From: Serripes groenlandicus
Taxonomy: Eukaryota; Mollusca; Bivalvia; Cardiida; Cardiidae
Assembly: GCA_031761405.1 (NCBI GenBank)
Contig: JASEVX010000008.1
Coordinates: 68,137,418 to 68,201,417 of the forward strand
Reading direction: 5' to 3'
Length of the DNA stretch: 64,000 nt
Below are positions 11,875 through 22,109 of the stretch, one piece after another. The first letter of the stretch is position 1. Every line of letters starts with the position of its first letter. The notes below the pieces were generated by a model. That model saw nothing but the letters and a program-made list of their open reading frames with translations, was not told the origin of the DNA and did no database searches. Made by a program: the position numbers and the translations under genes.

Positions 11875-13637
11875 TGGACCGATTCATCGCCAGTCAATGT
11901 ACAAGTGTTCTGTAATTTACTTTATGGACCGATTCATAGCTAGTCAATGCACAAGTGTTCTGTAATTTACTTTATGGACCGATACATAGCCAGTCAATGT
12001 ACAAGTTTTCTGTAATTTACTTTATGAACCGATTCATCGCTAGTCAATGTACAAGTGTTCTGTCATTTACCTTATGGACCGATACATAGCCAGTCAATGT
12101 ACAAGTGTTCTGTCATTTACTTTATGGACCGATACATAGCCAGTCAATGTACAAGTGTTCTGTAATTTACTGTATGGACCGATCCATAGCCAGTCAATGT
12201 AAAAGTGTTCTGTCATTTACTTTATGGACCGATTCATAGTCAGTCAATGTACAAGTGTTCTGTACTTTACTTTAAGGACCGATTCATCGCCAGTCAATGC
12301 ACAAGTATTCTGTAATTTACTTTATGGATCGATTAATTCGGCAGCCAATGTACAAGTGTTCTGTAATTTACTGTATGGACCGACCCATAGCCAGTCAATG
12401 TACACGTGTTCTGTAATTTACTGTATGGACCGATCCATAGCCAGTCAATGTACAAGTGTTCTGTAATTTACTGTATGGACCGATACATAGCCAGTCAATG
12501 TACAAGTGTTCTGTAATTTACTTTATGGACCGATCCATAGCCAGTCAATGTACAAGTGTTCTGTAATTTACCTTATGGACCGATACATAGCCAGTCAATG
12601 CACAAGTATTCTGTAATTTACTTTATGGATCGATTAATTCGGCAGTCAATGTACAAGTGTTCTGTAATTTACTTTATGGACCGATCCATAGCCAGTCAAT
12701 GTACAAGTGTTCTGTAATTTACTGTATGGACCGATCCATAGCCAGTCAATGTACAAGTGTTCTGTAATTTACTTTAAGGACCGATTCATAGTCAGTCAAT
12801 GTACAAGTATTCTGTAATTTACTTTATGGACCGATCCATAGCCAGTCAATGTACAAGTGTTCTGTAATTTACTGTATGGACCGATCCATAGCCAGTCAAT
12901 GTACAAGTGTTCTGTAATTTACTGTATGGACCGATACATAGCCAGTCAATGTACAAGTGTTCTGTAATTTACTGTATGGACCGATCCATAGCCAGTCAAT
13001 GTACCAGTGTTCTGTAATTTACTGTATGGACCGATTCATAGCCAGTCAATGTACAAGTGTTCTGTAATTTACTGTATGGACCGATACATAGCCAGTCAAT
13101 GTACAAGTGTTCTGTAATTTACTGTATGGACCGATCCATAGCCAGTCAATGTACAAGTGTTTTTTAATTTACTGTATGGACCGATACATAGCCAGTCAAT
13201 GTACAAGTGTTCTGTAATTTACTTTATGTACCGATTCATCGCCAGTCAATGCACAAGTATTCTGTAACTTACCTTATGGATCGATTAATTCGGCAGTCAA
13301 TGTACAAGTGTTCTGTAATTTACTTTAAGGACCGATACATAGCCAGTCAATGTACAAGTGTTCTGTCATTTACTTTATGAATCGATTAATTCGGCAGTCA
13401 ATGTACACGTGTTCTGTAATTTACTTTATGAATCGATTAATTCGGCAGTCAATGTACAAGTGTTCTGTAATTTACTTTATGAATCGATTAATTCGTCAGT
13501 CAATGTACAAGTGTTCTGTAATTTACTTTAAGGACCGATACATAGCCAATCAATGTACAAGTGTTCTGTCATTTACTTTATGGAGCAATTAATTCGGCAG
13601 TCAATGTACACGTGTTCTGTAATTTACTTTATGGACC
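11875..13637. repeat. 50-bp tandem array, about 35 copies
   Basis: Units carry GTCAATGTACAAGTGTTCTG, then TAATTTACTTTATGGACCGA, then an ATACATAGCCA or ATTAATTCGGCA variant. Spacing is 50 bp (CGATACATAG at 12481, CGATCCATAG at 12531); the TTAATTCGGCA variant adds about one base. The variant units cluster at 12330, 12620, 13280 and 13380-13600, suggesting block amplification. Confidence 0.94.
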
Positions 13638-13991
13638 GAAGTTTTAAAATTGTTCAAAGGTTGTCTTGCAATAATAGTACAATCTTAAACCTTGGATAAA
13701 AATTTGAGTAATAATTTCACTTTCCAGTACCATAAACATCTAAATGTTGATCTGTTATGCTACATTTTTACTGGGTAGACATAGCCTGTAAGCCAAATTA
13801 CAGTTTTTCAACATTTACTGCCAAAATAGTTTTGAACCACTTATTATATATACTTTGTTTTTACTATTAGCAATATTTGCAGAACTTGCAACATTTCGAT
13901 CTCTATCTGAGGTTCAGCAACTTTAAATCTCATGCAAGAAGTTTTGTTTCACGACTTCCACTTTAAAGTGTAATGTAAACGTTCTGAACTT
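13638..13991. other. Unique stretch, probably intronic if the exon at 14302-14462 is real
   Basis: AT-rich single-copy DNA between the 50-bp array and the small MITE. I see no reading frame, motif or repeat worth naming. Confidence 0.35.
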
Positions 13992-13996
13992 AATAC

Positions 13997-14187
13997 CAGC
14001 CCTGTGTTCCATAGTCACCAAACCCAAAACCTGTTTTGCGAAACCTATATAGGTTTCGTCGATAATCCGTGCATTAGTCGGTAAACCAAACCTGTTTGAC
14101 GGGAGTACATGCATAATACAGGTAGGTTTCGTTCCGCTCCATAGACAAAACGTGTTTACGTTGTGTTTACTATGGAACACAGGGCTG
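13997..14187. mobile_element. 191-bp MITE with perfect 19-bp terminal inverted repeats
   Basis: The left end CAGCCCTGTGTTCCATAGT (13997-14015) is the exact reverse complement of the right end at 14169-14187. The element is flanked on both sides by AATAC (13992-13996 and 14188-14192), consistent with a 5-bp target-site duplication. Internal sequence has no coding capacity and contains several AAACCTGTTT-like words that partly extend the inverted symmetry. It is a non-autonomous DNA transposon; the superfamily is uncertain because a 5-bp duplication does not match the 8-bp hAT rule and the flank match is short. Confidence 0.75.
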
Positions 14188-14301
14188 AATACAGTCATTG
14201 GTTTTGTGTTCGAATCCCTGCAAACTTAAAGCCCATACAATCACTCTATGCGTGAGTGTTTGCTAATCCTCGTGAGAACTATAACAACTACACTGACTGA
14301 C

Positions 14302-14462
14302 CTCGTTTTTGCCGTGTATCAAGTCCATCTCGTGTAAGAGTTCGAGTTCACGACGTCTCGACTCGCCCTGAATCGTCTTGGCGTAATCATTCAGTTCTTG
14401 TAATTCATCCTCCATCATGAGATTCTTCTCTTCTTTCGTCATCACCAAGTAACGGAGGTCAT
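14302..14462 (-). CDS. Probable internal coding exon of an unidentified helical protein
   Basis: On the minus strand a pyrimidine-rich acceptor (CTCTCTTTTTACAG) ends at 14463 and a donor GAG|GTCAGT begins at 14301. They bound a 161-bp stop-free exon, entered in phase 1 and left in phase 0, encoding about 53 residues. The peptide is rich in Glu, Lys, Arg and Leu (for example MTKEEKNLMMEDELQELND and SRRRELELLHEMDLIHG), as expected of an alpha-helical or coiled-coil segment. Base composition is less AT-rich than its flanks and the codons look protein-like. I do not recognise the family; a cytoskeletal or ciliary coiled-coil protein is only a guess. No partner exon is visible, as its introns would contain the MITE on one side and arrays on the other. 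The open frame runs through both splice sites (14263-14520), so an unspliced reading is possible but less likely. Confidence 0.5.
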
Positions 14463-14894
14463 CTGTAAAAAGAGAGTTGAAAACGATGTTAACACCATTA
14501 ACCCTCAGTCCCACATTCATAAAAGCTGCAGCAGATGACTTTCAAACTATCCACAATGTTAATTGGTGACTTTAGAAACCATTTTTTCTTTACGATACTT
14601 AAATGTATATAGTATTTCTGAACGTATTGAATTAACGTATGTATCGCATAATATTTCTGAACGTATTGCATAATATATTAATTAAACCAAAACAGTTAAT
14701 GCAAATCCATTAGTGAACATAATAAGTGCCTAGTCCTTCGAGCGCTTTTCCCCCTATTTAATCCAATTGATCCACACCAGTTTGGTGAGGTACATGGACT
14801 AGGATATCGTGATACTGATAGCCAGGGACGGTTTCGGCGTTATGTCAAACATGTTAGTTTAGCTAAATGTTAACTTAAATCAGCGATTCTCTTT
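14463..14894. other. Unique stretch, possible intron
   Basis: AT-rich DNA upstream (minus-strand sense) of the probable exon. A short direct repeat, ATTTCTGAACGTATTG, occurs near 14613 and 14650. Nothing else stands out. Confidence 0.35.
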
Positions 14895-15238
14895 GACCCT
14901 AACTAAACCTCAGTGCCTCTCACTGACCCTCACTGACCCTCAGTGCCTTAATGACCCTCACTGACCCTCACTGACCCTACCCTCACATACCCTCACTGAT
15001 CCTCACATACCCTCACATACCCTAATTAACCCTCACATACCCTAACTGACCCTCGATGACCCTCAGTGCCTTATTGACCATCACTGACACTCACTGATCC
15101 TCAGTGGCCCTCACTGACCCTCACATACCCTCGATGACCATCAGTGCCTCACTAAACCTCACTGACCCTCACTGATTCTCACTTATCCACACTGGCCCTC
15201 ACTGACCCTCACTGGCCCTCACTGGCCCTCACTGATCC
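14895..15238. repeat. 10-bp tandem array
   Basis: The unit CCTCACTGAC is repeated about 34 times, with CCTCACATAC, CCTCAGTGCC and CCTCGATGAC variants. The whole tract is C/A-rich on the plus strand. Confidence 0.9.
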
Positions 15239-15409
15239 CGATATTCACTGTTTTCGCAATATACACGAGCCCGTTTGACTTCTCTACAACTGACATGTCT
15301 TATCAGAATCTATACAAGTTGTTAAAAGCTTCTAACGAGGTTGTATGATTATATGTGAACATTTAAGATCTCGATCAAATTGTACAGTGGCACAAGTTGT
15401 CTGTATAGG

Positions 15410-17605
15410 GGAGCGCGATTGAACCAGGGACGATTAGCGCTATGTTCTTTGTAGGGGAGCGGGGATTGAACCAGGGACGATTAGCGTTATGTTATGTGTA
15501 GGAGAACGAGGATTGAACCAGGGACAACCAGCGTTATGTTCTATGTAGGGGAGCGGGGATTGAACCAGGGACGATTAGAGATATGTTCTGTGTAGGGGAG
15601 CGGGATCGAACCAGGGACAACCAGCGATATGTTATGTGTAGAGGAGCAGGGATCGAACCAGAGTCAACCAGCGATATGTTATGTGTAGGGAGCAGGAATT
15701 GAACCAGGGACAACCAGCGATATGTTATGTGTAGGGGAACGGGGATTGAACCAGGGACGATTAGAGCTATGTTCTGTGTTGGGGAGCTGGATCGAACCAG
15801 GGACAACCAGCGATATGTTATTTGTAGGGAGCAGGAATTGAACCAGGGACAACCAGCGATATGTTATGTGTAGAGGAGCAGGGATCGAACCAGAGTCAAC
15901 CAGCGATATGTTATGTGTAGAGGAGCAGGGATCGAACCAGAGTCAACCAGCGATATTTTATGTGTAGAGGAGCAGGGATTGAACCAGGGACAACCAGCGA
16001 TATGTTATGTGTAGAGGAGCAGGGATTGAACCAGGGATAACCAGCGAGATGGTATGTGTAGAGGAGCAGGGATCGAACCAGGGACAACCAGCGAGATGGT
16101 ATGTGTAGAGGAGCAGGGATTGAACCAGGGACAACCAGCGATATGTTATGTGTAGGGGAGCAGGGATCGAACCAGAGACAACCAGCGATATGTTATGTGT
16201 AGGGAGCAGGGATCGAACAAGGGACAACCATCGATATGTTATGTGTAGGGAGCAGGGATCGAACCAGGGATAACCAGCGATATGTTATGTGTAGAGGAGC
16301 AGGGATCGAACCAGGGATAACCAGCGATATGTTATGTGTAGAGGAGCAGGGATCGAACCAGGGATAACCAGCGATATGTTATGTGTAGAGGAGCAGGGAT
16401 CGAACCAGGGACAACCAGCGAGATGGTATGTGTAGAGGAGCAGGGATTGAACCAGGGACAACCAGCGATATGTTATGTGTAGGGGAGCAGGGATCGAACC
16501 AGAGACAACCAGCGATATGTTATGTGTAGGGAGCAGGGATCGAACCAGGGACAACCATCGATATGTTATGTGTAGGGAGCAGGGATCGAACCAGGGATAA
16601 CCAGCGATATGTTATGTGTAGAGGAGCAGGGATCGAACCAGGGATAACCAGCGATATGTTATGTGTAGAGGAGCAGGGATCGAATCAGGGATAACCAGCG
16701 ATATGTTATGTGTAGAGGAGCAGGGATCGAATCAGGGATAACCAGCGATATGTTATGTGTAGAGGAGCAGGGATCTAACCAGGGTTAACCAGCGATATGT
16801 TATGTGTAGACGAGCAGGGATCGAACCAGGGATAACCAGCGATATGTTATGTGTAGAGGAGCAGGGATCGAATCAGAGATAACCAGCGATATGTTATGTG
16901 TAGAAAAGCAGGGATCGAATCAGGGATAACCAGGGATATGTTATGTGTAGGGGAGCAGGGATCTAACCAGGGTTAACCAGCGATATGTTATGTGTAGAGG
17001 AGCAGGGATCGAACCAGGGACAACCAGCGCTATGTTTTGTGTAGAGGAGCAGGGATCCAACCAGAGACAACCAGCGCTATGTTATGTGTAGAGGAGCAGG
17101 GATCGAATCAGGGATAACCAGCGATATGTTATGTGTAGAGGAGCAGGGATCGAATCAGGGATAACCAGCGATATGTTATGTGTAGAGGAGCAGGGATTGA
17201 ACCAGGGATAACCAGCAATATGTTATGTGTAGAGGAGCAGGGATCGAATTAGGGATAACCAGCGCTATGTTATGTGTAGAGGAGCAGGGATCGAACCAGG
17301 GATAACCAGCGATATGTTATGTGTAGAGGAGCAGGGATCGAATTAGGGATAACCAGCGATATGTTATGTGTAGGGGAGCAGGGATCGAATCAGGGATAAC
17401 CAGCGATATATTATGTGTAGGGGAGCAGGGATCGAATCAGGGATAACCAGCGATATGTTATGTGTAGGGGAGCAGGGATCTAACCAAGGTTAACCAGCGA
17501 TATGTTATGTGTAGAGGAGCAGGGATCGAACCAGGGACAACCAGCGCTATGTTTTGTGTAGAGGAGCAGGGATCCAACCAGAGACAACCAGCGCTATGTT
17601 CTGCA
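15410..17605. repeat. 47-bp tandem array, about 46 copies, each with a B-box-like motif
   Basis: Units of 46-47 bp contain GAGCAGGGATCGAACCAGGG, then ACAACCAGCGATATG, then TTATGTGTAG. On the minus strand the first part reads CCTGGTTCGATCCCTGCTC, and GGTTCGATCCC fits the tRNA-gene B box (GGTTCGANNCC). Many units keep this exactly; others have GGTTCAATCCC or GATTCGATCCC. A block of seven units is duplicated at 327-bp spacing (15958-16227 against 16285-16554). The array may derive from the 3' half of a tRNA-like SINE head, but no A-box part is visible here. Confidence 0.93.
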
Positions 17606-18050
17606 TAGATTAACAGACCCATCTCTGATCTCTGCTCTCTCATATATAAATCACATAGACTTAGTTTCCCGCTGTTTTCATTTCTAGAATCTCCATGAGT
17701 TACATTCCTCAATTTGCAGTTTTGCCAACTACTTCTAAAATGAACGAACCGAGTCGGAATAAAATTGACCCTGTGAGAATGTTAAGACCAGTGAAGTTCG
17801 ATCTGTAGATTCTCTGTTCACTTCAATTTCATTCGAATTTATTTTTGACTATTCTATAGAAAATGAATGAGTAGTAATACATTCTGATCTTCACCGTCTT
17901 AATGTGCATGCTATAAGGAGAGAAAAATGTTCTTTATGTTAATAATTTAATCAAACATTTCTGTACATATACGGAATTGACGGTATTAAGCTTTGTAAAT
18001 GTAGTGTACGTTGAATCAAAACATTGCATGTTGGAACGGATATGCAGATT
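17606..18050. other. Unique stretch
   Basis: Single-copy AT-rich DNA between the 47-bp and 11-bp arrays. No gene, repeat or transposon end recognised. Confidence 0.4.
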
Positions 18051-20475
18051 AATCTGAATGTGTACTGAATGTGTACTGGATATGTACTTGATGTGTACTG
18101 AATGTGTACTGGATATGTACTGGATGTGTACTGGATGTGTTGGATGTGTACTGGATGTGTACTGGATGTTTACTGAATGTGTACTGGATGTGTACTGGAT
18201 GTGTACTGGTGTGTACTGGATGTGTACTGGATGTGTTGGATGTGTACTGGATGTGTACTGGATGTGTACTGGATGTGTACTGGACACTGGATGTGTACTG
18301 GATGTGTACTGGATGTGTACTGGATGTGTACTGGATGTGTACTGGATGTGTACTGGATGTGTACTGGATGTGTACTGGATGTGTACTGGATGTGTACTGG
18401 TGTACTGAATGTGTATTGGATGTGTACTGGATGTGTACTGGTATACTGAATGTGTATTGGATGTGTACTGGTATACTGAATGTGTATTGGATGTGTACTG
18501 GATGTGTACTGGATGTGTACTGGGTGTGTACTGGATATGTACTGGATGTGTACTGGATGTGTACTGGTGTACTGAATGTGTATTGGATGTGTACTGGATG
18601 TGTACTGGATGTGTACTGGTATACTGAATGTGTATTGGATGTGTACTGGATGTGTACTGGATGTGTACTGGGTGTGTACTGGATATGTACTGGATGTGTA
18701 CTGGTGTACTGAATGTGTATTGAATGTGTACTGGATGTGTACTGGTATACTGAATGTGTATTGGATGTGTACTGGTATACTGAATGTGTATTGGATGTGT
18801 ACTGGGTGTGTACTGGATATGTACTGGATGTGTACTGGATGTGTGCTGGTGTACTGAATGTGTATTGGATGTGTACTGGATGTGTACTGGTGTACTGGAT
18901 GTGTACTGGATGTGTACTGAATCTGTACTGGATGTGTACTGGGTGTGTACTGGTGTACTGGATGTGTACTGAATGTGTACTGGATGTGTACTGGTGTACG
19001 GGATGTGTACTGAACGTGTACTGGATGTGTACTGGATGTGTTGGATGTGTACGGGATGTGTACTGGATATGTACTGGATGTGTACTGGATGTGTACTGGA
19101 TGTGTACTGGATGTGTCCTGGATGTGTACTGAATGTGTACTGGGTGTGTACTGTATGTGTTGGATGTGTACTGGATGTGTACTGAATGTGTCCTGGATGT
19201 GTACTGAATATGTCCTGGATGTGTACTGAATGTGTCCTGGATGTGTACTGAATGTGTCCTGGATGTGTCCTGGATGTGTACTGAATGTGTACTGGGTGTG
19301 TACTGTATGTGTTGGATGTGTACTGGATGTGTACTGAATGTGTCCTGGATGTGTACTGAATATGTCCTGGATGTGTACTGAATGTGTCCTAGATGTGTAC
19401 TGAATGTGTCCTGGATGTGTCCTGGATGTGTACTGAATGTGTACTGGGTGTCTACTGTATGTGTTGGATGTGTACTGGATGTGTACTGAATGTGTCCTGG
19501 ATGTGTACTGAATGAGTACTGGATGTGTACTGAATGTGTCCTGGATGTGTACTGAATGTGTCCTGGATGTGTACTGAATGTGTACTGGATGTGTACTGAA
19601 TGTGTCCTGGATGTGTCCTGGATATGTACTGAATGTGTACTGGATGTGTCCTGGATATGTACTGAATGTGTACTGGATATGTACTGAATATGTCCTGGAT
19701 GTGTACTGAATGTGTCCTGGATGTGTACTGAATATGTCCTGGATGTGTACTGAATGTGTCCTGGATGTGTACTGAATGTGTCCTGGATGTGTACTGAATG
19801 TGTCCTGGATGTGTACTGGATATGTACTGGATGTGTACTGGATGTGTACTGAATGTGTACTGGATGTGTACTGGATGTGTCCTGGATGTGTACTGGATGT
19901 GTCCTGGATGTGTACTGGATGTGTACTGGATGTGTACTGGATGTGTACTGGATGTGTCCTGGATGTGTCCTGGATGTGAACTGGATGTGTACTGGCTGTG
20001 TACTGAATGTGTATTGAATGTGTACTGGATGTGTACTGAATGTGTACTGGATATGTACTGAATGTGTACTGGATGTGTACTGGATGTGTCCTGGATGTGT
20101 ACTGGATGTGTCCTGGATATGTACTGAATGTGTCCTGGATGTGTTGGATGTGTACTGTATGTGTTGGATGTGTTGGATGTGTACTGGATGTGTACTGAAT
20201 ATGTACTTGATGTGTACTGGATGTGTACTGGATGTGTACTGAATATGTACTGGATATGTCCTGGGTGTGTACTGTATGTGTTGGATGTGTTGGATGTGTA
20301 CTGAATGTGTACTGGATGTGTTGGATATGTACTGGATGTCCTGGATGTGTACTGAATGTGTACTGAATGTGTCCTGGATGTGTACTGTATGTGTTGGATG
20401 TGTACTGGATGTGTACTGGATGTGTACTGAATATGTACTGGATGTGTACTGGAGTACTGGATGTGTACTGGTCGC
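18051..20475. repeat. 11-bp tandem array, about 220 copies
   Basis: The unit is CTGGATGTGTA, with CTGAATGTGTA, CTGGATGTGTC and shortened TTGGATGTGT or CTGGTGTA forms. Because 11 is not a multiple of 3, every forward frame reads the same 11-residue cycle (MCTGCVLDVYW) in a different phase, and the opposite strand reads VHIQYTSSTHP. Long open frames on both strands follow automatically, including 341 codons on the minus strand at 19452-20477. TCCTGGATG units are confined to the right two thirds, from about 19100. Confidence 0.95.
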
Positions 20476-20524
20476 AAAAGCTTAAAAGGTAGTTTCCGTA
20501 GATTGCCGTTCGTTTAAACTTAAG

Positions 20525-21425
20525 GCATGTCCTATGTTCTATATTGTTTGTCCTATGTGTATGTTATGTATTATGTTCTGTGTGCGATTTTCTATGTTAA
20601 ATACCCTATGTTCTGTAGTATACATCCTATTTTCTATATTATTTGTCTTATGTGTATGTTATGTCTTATGTTCTGTGTGTTATGTCCTATGTGCGATGTT
20701 CTATGTAATATGCCCTATGTTCTGTAGTGCACATCCTGTGTTCTATGTTATATGCCCTATGTTCTGTAGTGTACATCCTGTGTTCTATGTTATATGCCCT
20801 ATGTTCTGTAGTGTAAATCCTGTGTTATATGTTATATGCCCTATGTTATGTAGTGTACATCCTATGTTATATGCCCTATGTTCTGTAGTGTACATCCTAT
20901 GTTCTATGTTATATGCCCTATGTTCTATAGTGTACATCCTATGTTATATGTTGTATGCCCTATGTTCTGTAGTGTACATCCTATGTTATATGTTATATGT
21001 TCTGTAGTGTACATCATATGTTCTATGTTATATGCCCTATGTTCTGTAGTGTACATCCTATGTTATATGTTGTTTGCCCTATGTTGTGTAGTGTACATCC
21101 TATGTTCTATGTTCTGTAGTGTACATCATATGTTCTATGTTATATGCCCTATGTTCTGTAGTGTACATCCTATGTTATATGTTGTATGCTCTATGTTGTG
21201 TAGTGTACATCCTATGTTCTATGTTATATGTTCTGTAGTGTACATCCTGTGTTCTATGTTATATGCCCTATGTTCTGTAGTGTACATCCTGTGTTTATGT
21301 TATATGCCCTATGTTATGTAGTGTACATCCTATGTTCTATGTTATATGCCCTATGTTATGTAGTGTACATCCTATGTTCTATGCCCTATGTTCTGTAGTG
21401 TACATCCCATGTTCTATGTTAACCA
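20525..21425. repeat. 42-bp tandem array, about 21 copies
   Basis: Motifs GCCCTATGTTCTGTAGTGTA and CATCCTATGTTCTATGTTAT recur at 42-bp spacing (20712, 20754 and so on). The unit itself contains internal partial repeats of TATGTTCT, and shortened copies lacking the GCCC segment occur around 20995-21120 and 21225. Confidence 0.92.
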
Positions 21426-21567
21426 CGAAATACAATGTGCCATGACGCGGCGATGATAATTATGTAGAGCAGAGTTAAGTGGTTGTTGAGAAGATAATGC
21501 ATTTTTGAGATTCTACATTTTTTAAAGCATCACTTTTGGTTTGTCTGTCTTGTAGTTGTTTGTACTT

Positions 21568-21886
21568 AACATCCGGGTTATAGAAACATTCCACATCAAT
21601 CTACTGTATTAATAAACTGATATTCTGGGTTTACATTTTAACATCCGGGTTATTGAAACATTCGCCTTCGATATACTGATTTACTAAACTGATATCCGTG
21701 GTTTATATTTTAACATCCGGGTTATTGAAACATTCGCCTTCAATATACTGATTTACTAAACTGATATCCTTGGTTTATATTTTAACATCCGGGTAATTGA
21801 AACATTCCACATCAATCTACTGTATTACTAAACTGATATTCTTGGTTTATATTTTAACATCCGGGTTATTGAACCATTCCCCTAAC
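21568..21886. repeat. 72-bp tandem repeat, 4.4 copies
   Basis: AACATCCGGGTTATTGAAAC starts at 21568, 21640, 21712, 21784 and 21856, a constant 72-bp spacing. Copies two and three share ATTCGCCTTC; copies one and four share ATTCCACATC. Confidence 0.95.
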
Positions 21887-22045
21887 TATAAAAAATATCT
21901 GAAACGTAAAATAAGATTATTGAATAAAGCTGAAAGCCCTGTTATTAAAGGAGACATTGCTCATTATGAGCACATTTCTTCTTTTGCTACGATGATTTCA
22001 AGAGTTGATAGCTGTATGTGCATCAAAATGCATCTAAAAGTGTAA
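21887..22045 (+). other. Unrecognised coding-like fragment
   Basis: Directly after the 72-bp repeat a frame ends at 22045 and reads NYKKYLKRKIRLLNKAE, then HYEHISSFATMISRVDS. It is basic, then mixed, and looks more protein-like than the surrounding repeats. I cannot assign it. A fragment of a transposon protein is one possibility; chance is another. Confidence 0.2.
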
Positions 22046-22109
22046 AAGGGTAAATAAAATTGACGTCAACGTGTATAACATGTACTCACAATTGAGTCGG
22101 CTCGCAGAA

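Noticed and set aside
5891..13637. Common origin of the two 50-bp families (5891-8100 and 11875-13637)
   Set aside because: Both contain TGTACAAG near an ATTTTAC or ATTTACT word, but the rest of the unit does not align. Equal length and one shared word are too little.
15410..17605. Regular repeats considered as a CRISPR array
   Set aside because: Units are head-to-tail with no unique spacers, in a eukaryotic context with retrotransposons and SINEs. The same holds for every other array in the window.
18051..20477. Long frames on both strands (up to 341 codons) in the 11-bp array
   Set aside because: All frames read the same 11-residue cycle because 11 and 3 share no factor and the unit has no stop. 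Simultaneous openness on both strands argues against coding.
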